DNA of 12,921 nucleotides from Ectopseudomonas composti (GCA_946886245.1 CAMPIF010000070.1:1-12921), one strand, 5' to 3'; positions 1-8,232 are shown, numbered from the stretch's first letter. Notes: generated from the sequence alone by a model not told the origin. Program-made: numbers and translations.

Positions 1-1
1 G

Positions 2-469
2 CGTGGCGTGACCATGATGGGTAGCACCGTGGTGCTGATGGTTGCCCGCGGCGACCAGGGCTTGTGCCTGTGGGCCGGCGACAGTCGCCTGTACCGGCTG
101 CGGGCAGGCGAGCTGCAAGCAGTTTCCCGTGACCACAGCTATGTGCAGGACCTGCAGGACAGCGGCCTGCTCAGCGAAGCCGAGGCGCGCCTGCACCCGC
201 GCGCCAACGTCGTCACCCGCGCGGTGGGCGTGCAGGACCAACTGGAGCTCGCCTGCAGCGTCTTCGACATCCAACCGGGCGACACCTGGCTGCTGTGCAG
301 CGACGGCCTTACCCGCACGGCCGAAGACCACGAGATCCGCGATGTGCTGGCGCACAACGACCCCTATCAGGTGGTGCGCAGCCTGGTCCATCTGGGCCTG
401 ACACGCGGCGCACCCGACAACATCACCGCCATCGTCATCAAGGCGAGCGAGCCCGTCTCATGGACCTGA
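2..469 (+). CDS. pppA: PppA, PP2C-family Ser/Thr phosphatase of the T6SS (5' end missing)
   Basis: This is the C-terminal 155 residues of a PP2C-type (PPM) metal-dependent protein phosphatase. The open frame continues off the left edge, so the true start and the N-terminal metal-binding motifs are not visible; P. aeruginosa PppA is about 240 residues. PPM motifs seen in order are WAGDSRLYRL, SRDHS, VTRAVG, LLCSDGLT and a terminal APDNITAIVI, whose Asp and Asn are typical of the metal site. In the H1-T6SS the known role is to remove phosphate from the FHA protein phosphorylated by PpkA, which turns secretion off. The stop codon lies inside the start of ppkA (10-nt overlap), so phosphatase and kinase are probably translated together. 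The assignment rests on the motifs and on the ppkA-tagTSRQ genes that follow. Confidence 0.93.
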   Translation, partial: RGVTMMGSTVVLMVARGDQGLCLWAGDSRLYRLRAGELQAVSRDHSYVQDLQDSGLLSEAEARLHPRANVVTRAVGVQDQLELACSVFDIQPGDTWLLCSDGLTRTAEDHEIRDVLAHNDPYQVVRSLVHLGLTRGAPDNITAIVIKASEPVSWT

Positions 470-3400
470 ATATTCCCGGTTTCGACATCGACAGAATGAT
501 TGGCGAAGGCGCCATGGCCACCGTCTACCTGGCGCTGCAACGCTCCCTCGAGCGCAAGGTGGCCTTGAAGATCATGGCCCCGGCGCTGGCGGCCGACGCC
601 TCGTTCTGCGAGCGCTTCCTGCGTGAGGGCAAGACCCTGGCGCGCCTGGCGCATCCGCATATCGTCACCGTGCACGACATCGGCAATGCCGGCGAGCACT
701 ACTACATGGCCATGGAGTACCTGCCCAACGGTACCCTGAGTGAGCGTATCGCCGCTGGCCTGAGCCCCGAGCAGGGCTTGCAGTACATCCGCCAGATCGC
801 CTCGGCGCTGGGTTATGCCCACAGCCAGGGGCTGATCCACCGCGACGTGAAACCGGCCAACATCCTCTTTCGCGCCGACGGTACGGCGGTGCTGTCGGAC
901 TTCGGCATCGCCAAGTCACTCGACGACCGTACCCAGTTCACCCAGGTCGGTTTCGCCGTCGGCACACCCAACTACATGAGCCCCGAGCAGGCGCGCGGGC
1001 TGGATATCGACGGCCGCGCCGACCTCTACGCGCTGGGCGTCGTGCTCTACGAAATACTGGTCGGTGAGCTGCCGTACATGGGCACCGACGCACTGTCCAC
1101 GGCACTGGCACACCTGACTCAGCCGTTACCGGATCTGCCGCTGCAGCACAGCCGTTATCAGACCCTGCTGCAGCGCCTGCTGGCGAAGAACCCGGATGAG
1201 CGTTTCAACAATGCCGGGGAACTGCTGGCCGCGCTCGATGCCCAGCCAGCACCCGACTCGGATGCCACCCTGATCCGTCCGGCGTTCACCCAGCAAGCCA
1301 CACTGGGCGCGCCTTCGACCAGTGAGCTGGGGGAGCTGCAACCGGTATCCATCGAGATTCCACGCAGTACGCCGGCCCCGGCGCCAACCGTGGCACCCGC
1401 ACCGACTGCCGCTGCCAGCAGCGCAGCGCCACGACCGTCCACTGCCAGCAAGGGGCCACGCATGGCGCTGCTGGCGGTTGCCGTGGCTGCTGCGCTGGGC
1501 CTCGGTGGCGGCGCCTACTGGTGGCTCGGCCAGCCATCCGCCGTGGTGGCTTCGGATAGCTCGCCGCAAGACAACGGGCAGGTCGCAGCTGTCGCGCCAC
1601 TGGCTGACGATACGGGTGAGGCCGGCGAGCGGCCGCTGCTGATGCCGGGCAAGACAACGCTCTACCAACGCATCCTGGCCAAGCCCGGGGCGCAGCTGTT
1701 GAGTGCTCCGGGCGCCGCCACCGGCGAAGCATTACCGGCCTTCTCGGTGCTCTATGTATATGCCCGGCGCAACCAGGACGGCCAGTCCTGGATGCAGGTC
1801 GGCGCAGCCAGCGATGGCCGCGTGCAAGGCTGGATCGCCGCCGAACAGGCTACCGACTGGAAACAGAGCCTGGTGCTGAAGTTCACCGAGCGTTCCGGGC
1901 GGGCGCCGGTGCTGTTCATGCAACAGGCCTCCGACGTCGAGCGCCTGATCGACCGCACCAGCCAGGCGCGCGAGCTACTGATGCAGGCACAGAACGACCC
2001 CGAACAGGTGCCACAGGTGGTGGCACTGGAGCCGACGAGCAGTGCGGTTCCGCAGGAGCAGTTCTACCTGATGCCGATCTTCGACTTCCGCGAAACCTTC
2101 GATGCCGACGGTCAACCGGTGCAGTTGCTCAACATCGCCTCGATCGACCCCGGCAGCGCCGCCCAGAGCCCTGCCGACAAGCCGATCGCTGCCAACGACT
2201 CGGGTTTCCGTACCGGCATCGTGCTGGTGGTCGACACCTCGGTGTCGATGCAGCCTTACATCGACCGCGTGCGCCAGGTGGTCAGCGAGCTGCAGAGTCA
2301 GCTGCAGGCGCGCGGTGAGCTGGACAACGTCAGCTTCGGCCTGGTCGGTTATCGCAACAGCACGTCGCGCACACCGGGCCTGCAGTATCTGAGCAAGACC
2401 CTGGTCAGCCTGCAGGAGGGCAGTGATCCGCAGCGTTTCCTGCGCGCTGCCGAACAGGTTCAGGCGACCACGGTATCCAGCCACTCCTTCAACGAAGACG
2501 CCTTCGCCGGCGTCATGCAAGCCGTAGAAGGCATGGACTGGTCGAGCTATGGCGGCCGCCTGATCCTGCTGGTCAGCGATGCCGGCGCGCTGCGCAAGAA
2601 CGACCCTTACAGCAGCACCTCGATGAACGAGGCCGAGGTGCGCCAGGCGGCGCTGAGCAAGCAGATCAAGATCTTTGCCCTGCACCTGCGCACCCCAGCC
2701 GGCAAGGCCAACCACGCCTCGGCCGAGCTGCTGTATCGGGTGCTGACGGCCGACAGCAACCCGCAGATCGGCGACCTCTACGTCTCGGTGCCGGGCGGTG
2801 ATGTCCAGGCCTTCGGCGAGCGCGTGCGCGAGATCGGCTCGACCTTCGCCGAACTGGCGCAGCAGGTTCGCGCGCAGCAGGCGCCCGTCACCCCGCAACT
2901 GGCCGCAGGTGCCAATCTGGCGGCCAAATCGCAGGCCATCGGCTACGCCATGCACATGGATTTTCTCGGTCGCCGCAGCGCCAGCCAGGCGCCGCAGCTG
3001 GTCAGCGCCTGGACCGCCGACCGCGACCTGAGCAACCCGAGCCTGCCGACACTGCAGGTGTGCGTGATGCTGACCAAGCTGCAGCTCAACGACCTGCAGC
3101 AGTCGCTCAAGCTGATCGTCGACGCCGCGCGCAAGACCAAGACCTCGCCGGCCGACTTCTTCAGCGAGATAGCCAGCGCCAGCGCCTACATGAGTCGCGA
3201 CCCCTCGGCGCTGCGCCAGGGAGCCAATCTGGCGCAGAGCGGTGTGCTCGGCGAGTACCTCGACGGCCTGCCGTATCGCAGCAAGGCGCTGAGCATGAGC
3301 CAGGACCTCTGGCTGTCGCTGTCGGTGGCCGAGCAGGAGGACTTCATCGACGAGCTGGAGTCGAAGATTCGTCTCTACGAAACCTTCCACAACGACATGG

Positions 3401-3474
3401 CCAACTGGGTGCGCTTCGGCAACGCCGAACCCGGCGACGCCCTGTACCGTGTACCGCTGTCGACGCTGCCATGA
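460..3474 (+). CDS. ppkA: PpkA, membrane-spanning Ser/Thr kinase with periplasmic vWA domain (T6SS activation)
   Basis: The product has 1004 residues; P. aeruginosa PpkA is about 1030. An N-terminal Hanks-type kinase (about 7-265) is complete: glycine loop GEGAMATV at 15-22, VALK lysine K37, helix-C E56, HRD 127-129 with catalytic D129, N134, DFG 147-149 and a GTPNYMSPE segment around 168-176. A Pro/Ala linker leads to one membrane helix (about 335-357). The remainder should be periplasmic: an SH3-like stretch (about 385-460, by eye) and a von Willebrand A domain (about 585-770) with MIDAS motif DTSVS at 592-596 and a later Asp in LLVSDAG (D707). In the known pathway TagQRST signals cause PpkA to dimerise, autophosphorylate and phosphorylate Fha1, switching on T6SS assembly. 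The ATG at 460 is chosen because it begins the kinase fold (MDLNIPGFDI) and overlaps the pppA stop by 10 nt; the in-frame ATG at 295 lies deep inside pppA. No strong ribosome site is seen, so coupling to pppA is likely. Confidence 0.95.
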   Translation: MDLNIPGFDIDRMIGEGAMATVYLALQRSLERKVALKIMAPALAADASFCERFLREGKTLARLAHPHIVTVHDIGNAGEHYYMAMEYLPNGTLSERIAAGLSPEQGLQYIRQIASALGYAHSQGLIHRDVKPANILFRADGTAVLSDFGIAKSLDDRTQFTQVGFAVGTPNYMSPEQARGLDIDGRADLYALGVVLYEILVGELPYMGTDALSTALAHLTQPLPDLPLQHSRYQTLLQRLLAKNPDERFNNAGELLAALDAQPAPDSDATLIRPAFTQQATLGAPSTSELGELQPVSIEIPRSTPAPAPTVAPAPTAAASSAAPRPSTASKGPRMALLAVAVAAALGLGGGAYWWLGQPSAVVASDSSPQDNGQVAAVAPLADDTGEAGERPLLMPGKTTLYQRILAKPGAQLLSAPGAATGEALPAFSVLYVYARRNQDGQSWMQVGAASDGRVQGWIAAEQATDWKQSLVLKFTERSGRAPVLFMQQASDVERLIDRTSQARELLMQAQNDPEQVPQVVALEPTSSAVPQEQFYLMPIFDFRETFDADGQPVQLLNIASIDPGSAAQSPADKPIAANDSGFRTGIVLVVDTSVSMQPYIDRVRQVVSELQSQLQARGELDNVSFGLVGYRNSTSRTPGLQYLSKTLVSLQEGSDPQRFLRAAEQVQATTVSSHSFNEDAFAGVMQAVEGMDWSSYGGRLILLVSDAGALRKNDPYSSTSMNEAEVRQAALSKQIKIFALHLRTPAGKANHASAELLYRVLTADSNPQIGDLYVSVPGGDVQAFGERVREIGSTFAELAQQVRAQQAPVTPQLAAGANLAAKSQAIGYAMHMDFLGRRSASQAPQLVSAWTADRDLSNPSLPTLQVCVMLTKLQLNDLQQSLKLIVDAARKTKTSPADFFSEIASASAYMSRDPSALRQGANLAQSGVLGEYLDGLPYRSKALSMSQDLWLSLSVAEQEDFIDELESKIRLYETFHNDMANWVRFGNAEPGDALYRVPLSTLP

Positions 3475-4190
3475 TGATTCGCCTGCAGCAGGTCCTCAAG
3501 CAACGTGGCCAGGGCGCACAGCGCTACAGCCTGGCCATCGAGCAGTTGCAGTTGGAGGCCGGCGCGCAGGTGGCCCTGGTTGGCCCCAGCGGCTGCGGCA
3601 AGAGCACCTTGCTCGATCTGCTGGCCCTGGTGCTGGCACCGGATGCTGCCGAAACCTTCAACCTCGAGTTGCCCGGCTCGGTCAGCGATATCGCCGGATT
3701 GTGGCGACAGGGCCGGCACAGCCAGCTGGCACAGCTGCGCAGCCACTATCTGGGTTACGTGCTGCAGGCTGGCGGGCTGCTCGGCTTTCTCGATGTGCGC
3801 CGCAATATCGCTCTGCCCCGGCAATTGCTCGGCATGGCAGACAGCGGGCAAGTCCTGCGTCTGGCACAGGCGCTGGATGTGCAGGAGCAGCTGGATAAAT
3901 ATCCCGCGCAGTTGTCGATCGGCCAGCGCCAACGGGTCAGCTGTGCACGGGCGTTGGCTCACGGGCCGCAATTGCTGCTGGCCGACGAACCCACTGCGGC
4001 GCTGGACCCACTCAATGCCGAACGGGTCATGCAGTTGCTGCTCGCTCAGGCCACGGAAACCGGCGCAACCTGCGTGGTGGCGACTCACGACGAGGCGCTG
4101 GCGCAGCGCGCCGGCCTGACCGTCCTGCGCATGAACTGCCGGCGCGACGCCGACGGCGGTGTCAGCGCTCATCTGGAGCAGATCGCCTGA
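3471..4190 (+). CDS. tagT: TagT, ABC transporter ATPase of the TagQRST sensor module
   Basis: The product is a 239-residue single ABC ATPase of the LolD/MacB type. Walker A GPSGCGKST is at 38-46, the Q-loop lies in YVLQAGGLL, the signature is LSIGQ at 148-152 (Ile replacing the usual first Gly), Walker B LLLADEP at 168-174, and the switch His is H206 in VVATHDE. All catalytic motifs are present, so ATP hydrolysis is expected. In the H1-T6SS, TagT and TagS form a Lol-like inner-membrane complex that acts upstream of PpkA. The ATG at 3471 overlaps the ppkA stop as ATGA; a second ATG follows directly at 3474 and cannot be excluded. No Shine-Dalgarno sequence is visible, so translation probably depends on ribosomes finishing ppkA. 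The name depends mainly on gene order, since the ATPase alone would be a generic LolD-like protein. Confidence 0.92.
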   Translation: MMIRLQQVLKQRGQGAQRYSLAIEQLQLEAGAQVALVGPSGCGKSTLLDLLALVLAPDAAETFNLELPGSVSDIAGLWRQGRHSQLAQLRSHYLGYVLQAGGLLGFLDVRRNIALPRQLLGMADSGQVLRLAQALDVQEQLDKYPAQLSIGQRQRVSCARALAHGPQLLLADEPTAALDPLNAERVMQLLLAQATETGATCVVATHDEALAQRAGLTVLRMNCRRDADGGVSAHLEQIA

Positions 4191-5389
4191 TGCGCCCGCT
4201 GCTGATCGCCGGGCTGGCCTGGCAGGACTATCGTCGCGAGGCGCGCCTGTCGGCGTGCAGCGTGCTGGCCCTGGTGGCGGTGATCGCGCCACTGCTGGTG
4301 CTGTTCGGCCTCAAGCACGGCCTGGTCGGCAGCCTTGCCGAGCGCCTGCAACGCGACCCTGCCGTGCGCGAAATCATTCCGCTGGGCGGCACGCGCCTGC
4401 AGGCAGACTTCATCGCAGCACTGGGGCAACGCGCGGACGTCGCCTTCGCCATCCCACGTACCCGGCAGATCGCCGCCACCAGCGAATTGCAGGTCGCGCC
4501 AGGAGAAGCGAGGGTAAACGTGGAAATGCTGCCGACGGCAGCAGGCGATCCGTTGTTGCAGGACCTGCCGGTGCCGCAGACGCTGCAACAGGTGGTGCTC
4601 AGTCATAGCGCTGCCGAGAAGCTCGGCGTCACGCCAGGCAGCCAGCTGCAGGCACGCTTCGGCCGCCAGCGTGGCGGCGACCTGCAGTGGCAACAGACCA
4701 CCCTGCAGGTCCTGGCTGTGTTGCCGCTGACGGCCTTCGAGCGCGACGCGCTGTTCGCGCAGGCGGCGCTGCTGGAAGCCGTCGAGGATTATCGCGACGG
4801 TCTGTCAGTGGCAGCACTGGGCTGGCCGGGCGCGCCGGCGACACAGGCGCCGCGCATCTATCCCGGTTTTCGTCTGTACGCGCGCGCGCTGGATGACGTC
4901 GAAGCGCTGCGCCAGTACCTGGCCGCACAGCAGGTGCAGGTCGTCACCCAGGCAGCGCAGATCGCCCAGGTGCAGGCACTGAGCCGCAACCTCGACTTGC
5001 TGTTCTGGCTGATCACCACCCTGGCGCTGGGCGGCGCGGTGGCAGCCATCAGTGCCGCCGCCCTGGCCGCCGTCGAGCGCAAGCAACGTGAACTGGCCGT
5101 GTTGCGTCTGCTGGGCTTCGGCAGCGGCGCGCTGCTGCTGTTCGTGGTTCTCCAGGCGCTGTACAGCGGCCTGTTCGCCAGCGTCCTGTCGGCCCTGCTG
5201 TACCGATTGGCGGAGGGCGGTCTCAACCATCTTTTCGTGCAGGTGCCGGGCGATTACGCCAGTCGTCTGCTGCCCGAGCATTACCTGGTGGCCCTCGCTG
5301 CCGTTCTGCTGGCCAGCGCGCTTGCCGCTGCGCTGGGAGGCATGCGCGTGGCCCGGATCGACGCCTCTCAAGGAATTCGTGATGTCTGA
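4190..5389 (+). CDS. tagS: TagS, FtsX/LolC-type permease of the TagQRST module
   Basis: The product is a 399-residue inner-membrane protein with the FtsX/MacB layout. One membrane helix lies near the N-terminus (about 21-41), followed by a periplasmic domain of some 220 residues, then three C-terminal helices (about 268-295, 312-340 and 364-386). The cytoplasmic loop after the second helix reads ERKQRELAVLRLLGFG, the typical FtsX-family coupling segment that docks on the ATPase. The protein ends with ARIDASQGIRDV, a common ending in this family. It is expected to partner TagT; published work places the pair upstream of PpkA in response to attack by neighbouring cells. Its ATG shares one base with the tagT stop (TGATG), and its own stop lies 8 nt inside tagR. 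Confidence 0.92.
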   Translation: MRPLLIAGLAWQDYRREARLSACSVLALVAVIAPLLVLFGLKHGLVGSLAERLQRDPAVREIIPLGGTRLQADFIAALGQRADVAFAIPRTRQIAATSELQVAPGEARVNVEMLPTAAGDPLLQDLPVPQTLQQVVLSHSAAEKLGVTPGSQLQARFGRQRGGDLQWQQTTLQVLAVLPLTAFERDALFAQAALLEAVEDYRDGLSVAALGWPGAPATQAPRIYPGFRLYARALDDVEALRQYLAAQQVQVVTQAAQIAQVQALSRNLDLLFWLITTLALGGAVAAISAAALAAVERKQRELAVLRLLGFGSGALLLFVVLQALYSGLFASVLSALLYRLAEGGLNHLFVQVPGDYASRLLPEHYLVALAAVLLASALAAALGGMRVARIDASQGIRDV

Positions 5390-7184
5390 CAGTCGTTTCG
5401 CTGCCTCCGCCCTGATACTCGCCACGCTCGCGCTGACGGCCTGCTCGCCGGGCGATGAGCCACCAGCGGCGAACACACCCGCCACATCTGCGCAGTCCGA
5501 AGCTGAGGCTCCCCGCGAGCTCGATGCGGAGCAATTGGCCAGACTGGACAACCCCAAACCGTTACCCGGCGACGTCAGCCTGCCGCTGCCCTGTGGCGGT
5601 GAAATGTTGTTCCGCCATGTCTATGTACTCACCCAGGGCAGCCTGGACGACCGCGAAGTCAGCCTGGGCTATCCGTTCAGCGAAGGTGAGGCTGGCTACA
5701 AGCAATCCTTCATCTCCGGCTATCGCCGCGACTTCATCAACGGCCAGTTCAGCCTGCAGGACCTGGCGCCGCAGTGGCAGAAGCAGATCGCCGAGCGCCT
5801 GCCCAGGATCGACGCCGGCAGCCCGCTGAAACCGATGATGTATTTCATCGGCAAGTACGAGGTCACTGCTCGTCAGTATGCTCAGGTCATGGCCCAGGCT
5901 CAGGCGCTGGCCAGTGGCGAGCCTGCACCCGCTTGCGCGCCGGTCACCGATATGAGCGGGCGACTGCCGCAGGTGAAGCTGTCGCGTTTCGAGGCAGAGC
6001 GTTTTGCAGCGGTCTACAGCGCCTGGCTGCTGGCCAATCACCGTGATCTGCTACCCGTGAGCGGCAGAGGCAGCAAGGCAGAAGAGGGCGGCGCAGCGTT
6101 CGTCCGTCTGCCCACCGAAGTGGAATGGGAGTTCGCTGCCCGGGGCGGCTCGCAGGTCAGCCGCCAGGAGCTGGAAGGGCGGCTTTTCCCGCGTCCGGTC
6201 GAGGGCAGTGACGATGATGGCCCGCTGGCTAACTGGGCCGTGTTCAACCAGGTGGCCGGCGGGACCGGACAGGCGCCCCGACTGATGCCGATCGGCACCA
6301 GGCAGGCCAACCCGCTGGGGTTGTTCGACGTGATCGGCAACGCCGCCGAGATGGTGCAGGAGTCCTTCCAGCTGGTCAGTGCCGGGCGCCGCCAGGGCAC
6401 CTATGGCGGCTTCGTGGTCAAGGGTGGCAACTACCTGGAAGGCGAGGGCACGCTGTTCACCGGCATGCGCCGCGAGTACCCGCTGTTCGGTGCAGATGGC
6501 AGCGAGCAGCGTAACGAGACCACCGGGTTTCGGGTAGCCATCGGCGCCTTGTCCGCCCCGCGCTCGCGCTACGACGAGCTGTTCGCTCAATGGCAGAAAC
6601 AGGGACGCCTGGCTGGACTGACCGATGATATCGGCGATGCGGAGGACCCGACGCAACGCCTGGACAGCATCATCGCCGGCGCTACCGACCCACGCCTGCA
6701 GGCCGAGCTCGGGCTGGTCAATGAAGAGCTCAAGCGTAACGTCTCGCTGATCGCCCGCCAGCGCGAGGAGGCCGCTGGCAACCTGATCCAGTCTGCCGCC
6801 CTGGTGGCGGAGACCATCAACAACTACAACATCCGCCTGACCAACCTGCGCAAGAGTCAACGCCAGGCGCAGCAGAACAATGACGCCGCCTCGGCGCAGA
6901 TATTGAGCGGCGCCATTGATAACGGCACCAAAGCGCTCAACGGCGCCGTGGCGATCTACATCGACAACATGGCCAGCGGCACCCGTTACACCAACAGGGT
7001 GATCCAGGTGCAGTTCCAGCGCATCAAGGAAGAACTCGCGCGCAAGCCTGTGATCGGCAACAGCCTGGTCAACCGCGCCACCCTGTTCGTCAATCACGTC
7101 GCGCTGTACCGCGCCCAACAGCGTGCCAATCCGGCCGAGATCCTCAAACAGTTGCTGGAAACGCAAGCGGTACCGCAACCGTGA
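5382..7184 (+). CDS. tagR: TagR, FGE-sulfatase-fold envelope protein, here with a lipoprotein signal
   Basis: The product has 600 residues. The start (ATG 5382, preceded by AAGGA) gives a signal sequence ending in lipobox LTAC, with the lipidated Cys at C21 and Ser at +2, so outer-membrane sorting is predicted. A formylglycine-generating-enzyme-like domain covers about 150-390, with LPTEVEWEFAARGG at 243-256, LFDVIGNAAEMVQ at 314-326, VKGGNY at 346-351 and a closing TGFRVAIGA. The two catalytic cysteines expected after the RGGS-like motif are absent, so this is a binding fold, not an enzyme. The only mature cysteines I see besides C21 are C71 and C185. The last 170 or so residues are helical and probably coiled coil. 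In P. aeruginosa TagR is needed for PpkA activation and is described as periplasmic, associated with the outer membrane through TagQ. The 8-nt overlap with tagS supports co-translation. Confidence 0.92.
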   Translation: MSDSRFAASALILATLALTACSPGDEPPAANTPATSAQSEAEAPRELDAEQLARLDNPKPLPGDVSLPLPCGGEMLFRHVYVLTQGSLDDREVSLGYPFSEGEAGYKQSFISGYRRDFINGQFSLQDLAPQWQKQIAERLPRIDAGSPLKPMMYFIGKYEVTARQYAQVMAQAQALASGEPAPACAPVTDMSGRLPQVKLSRFEAERFAAVYSAWLLANHRDLLPVSGRGSKAEEGGAAFVRLPTEVEWEFAARGGSQVSRQELEGRLFPRPVEGSDDDGPLANWAVFNQVAGGTGQAPRLMPIGTRQANPLGLFDVIGNAAEMVQESFQLVSAGRRQGTYGGFVVKGGNYLEGEGTLFTGMRREYPLFGADGSEQRNETTGFRVAIGALSAPRSRYDELFAQWQKQGRLAGLTDDIGDAEDPTQRLDSIIAGATDPRLQAELGLVNEELKRNVSLIARQREEAAGNLIQSAALVAETINNYNIRLTNLRKSQRQAQQNNDAASAQILSGAIDNGTKALNGAVAIYIDNMASGTRYTNRVIQVQFQRIKEELARKPVIGNSLVNRATLFVNHVALYRAQQRANPAEILKQLLETQAVPQP

Positions 7185-7240
7185 GTACGCCAGCCATTGC
7201 CGCCAAACATCAATCAACCACAAGCAGAGAGAGCCTAGCT

Positions 7241-8140
7241 ATGCGTCCATCCACAACGAACCTCACCTCGCAATCTCGTAGCCGCGTCATGACACTCGCC
7301 GCTATCGGTTTTGCCTCGATGACCGTACTGGTCAGCGGCTGCTCCACCTCCGCCGTCAACCGTGTCGGTAAAACCACCGAGGTCACCTATTACCCAAGCT
7401 GCTACCAACCCGTTCAGCACCTGCGCGATACCGACTCCAACATGACTCGCTCGATCGCTACCGGCGCCGTGCTGGGTGCAGTCGGCGGCGCCTTGACTGG
7501 CGCGTTGACTGCCGACAAGGAAGATCGCTCGCGCAACGCTGCCATCGGCGCCGCCGGCGGTGCCCTGATCGGTGGCGCAGCGGCCTATTACACCTCCAAG
7601 CAACAGCAGATCAGCGACGACCGCCAGCGCATCGGCTCCTACTCCACCGACATCAATGCCAGTGCCAGCACCTTCGACCGCAGCATCGCCTACGCCGAAG
7701 CCTCGCAGAGCTGCTATCAGAAAGAGTTCACCAGCCTGCTGGAGCAGCGTAAGTCCGGCGCGATCAACGATGTAGAAGGGCGCAAGCGTCTGGCCGAAAT
7801 CATTGCCGGCCTGAACGAGTCCAACGACCTGATCACCGCCGTCAACGGCAAGGCGGGTGAGAACCTGAGCAACTACACCCAGGCTTACGAGGCTGACCTG
7901 AAGAACGTCGGCGTCGAGCGCGCCGAAGTGACCACGGTCGCCAAGGCCCCTGCCAACAAGCCGGTCAAGCAGACCAAGGTGCCTACCGAAGCAGTCAATA
8001 CCGAGCGCGTTCTGCAGCAGGCCGAAGCCAAGCAGAGCAAGAGCCAGCAGGTGGCTGTAGCCGGTAGCAACCAGGTCAACAGCATGTGCAGCAACCCGGA
8101 TATGGGCGACTGGGCACCGATTCCCTGCCCGAACGTCTGA
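7241..8140 (+). CDS. tagQ: TagQ, outer-membrane lipoprotein of the T6SS TPP pathway
   Basis: The product has 299 residues. A basic N-terminal stretch and a hydrophobic core (MTLAAIGFASMTVL) end in lipobox VSGC, with lipidation predicted at C34 and Ser at +2, consistent with outer-membrane sorting. Residues about 75-115 form a glycine-zipper pattern (GAVLGAVGGALTGAL and GAAGGALIGGAAA) interrupted by a charged linker, as in 17-kDa-antigen-like lipoproteins. The C-terminal half is polar and Ala/Gln/Lys-rich. In P. aeruginosa TagQ is the outer-membrane anchor for TagR. I chose the ATG at 7241, preceded by AGAGAG, because a GTG at 7181 (overlapping the tagR stop) would add 20 polar residues before an already long n-region. 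ATG 7289 is a further in-frame option that starts right at the hydrophobic core but leaves no basic residue ahead of it. Identification relies on position after tagR plus the lipoprotein character. Confidence 0.88.
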   Translation: MRPSTTNLTSQSRSRVMTLAAIGFASMTVLVSGCSTSAVNRVGKTTEVTYYPSCYQPVQHLRDTDSNMTRSIATGAVLGAVGGALTGALTADKEDRSRNAAIGAAGGALIGGAAAYYTSKQQQISDDRQRIGSYSTDINASASTFDRSIAYAEASQSCYQKEFTSLLEQRKSGAINDVEGRKRLAEIIAGLNESNDLITAVNGKAGENLSNYTQAYEADLKNVGVERAEVTTVAKAPANKPVKQTKVPTEAVNTERVLQQAEAKQSKSQQVAVAGSNQVNSMCSNPDMGDWAPIPCPNV

Positions 8141-8170
8141 GTCCTTGCGGATGATTGACTGAGCAGACGC

Positions 8171-8205
8171 GCCGCTGGTCCGCCCTTTCCGGGCGGAGCA
8201 GCGGC
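8171..8205 (+). promoter_or_regulatory. Strong hairpin between tagQ and the downstream gene pair
   Basis: GCCGCTG (8171-8177) pairs with CAGCGGC (8199-8205). After one G-G mismatch, TCCGCCC (8179-8185) pairs with GGGCGGA (8191-8197) around a 5-nt loop. This makes 14 base pairs, nearly all G-C. Only a short mixed U tract follows (GUUUCU), so full intrinsic termination is doubtful. Partial attenuation, protection of the upstream mRNA 3' end or RNA processing are possible. It lies 28 nt before the next start codon. Confidence 0.6.
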
Positions 8206-8221
8206 TATCGGAGTTTCTACC

Positions 8222-8229
8222 AAGGAGGG
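8222..8229 (+). promoter_or_regulatory. Strong ribosome binding site that fixes the start of the 8233 gene
   Basis: AAGGAGGG lies just ahead of the ATG at 8233 and is the best Shine-Dalgarno match in the + strand operon. It decides for this ATG over the in-frame ATG at 8155, whose extra 26 residues would be encoded by the hairpin. With the preceding C it reads CAAGGAGG, close to an RsmA-type CANGGA site overlapping the ribosome site. Confidence 0.75.
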
Positions 8230-8232
8230 CAA

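Noticed and set aside
295..459. Earlier ATG for ppkA at 295
   Set aside because: It would add 55 Arg/Pro-rich residues read out of frame within pppA before the kinase fold.
1975..3390. 471-codon open frame on the - strand antisense to ppkA
   Set aside because: It is a shadow of the ppkA codon pattern: Leu/Ala/Gln/Arg-rich, no motif, no ribosome site in context.
6051..7223. 390-codon open frame on the - strand antisense to tagR
   Set aside because: Same codon-bias effect; tagR on the + strand has clear domain motifs.
8155..8232. Earlier ATG at 8155 for the candidate effector
   Set aside because: The extra residues are encoded by the hairpin, and AAGGAGGG directly precedes ATG 8233.
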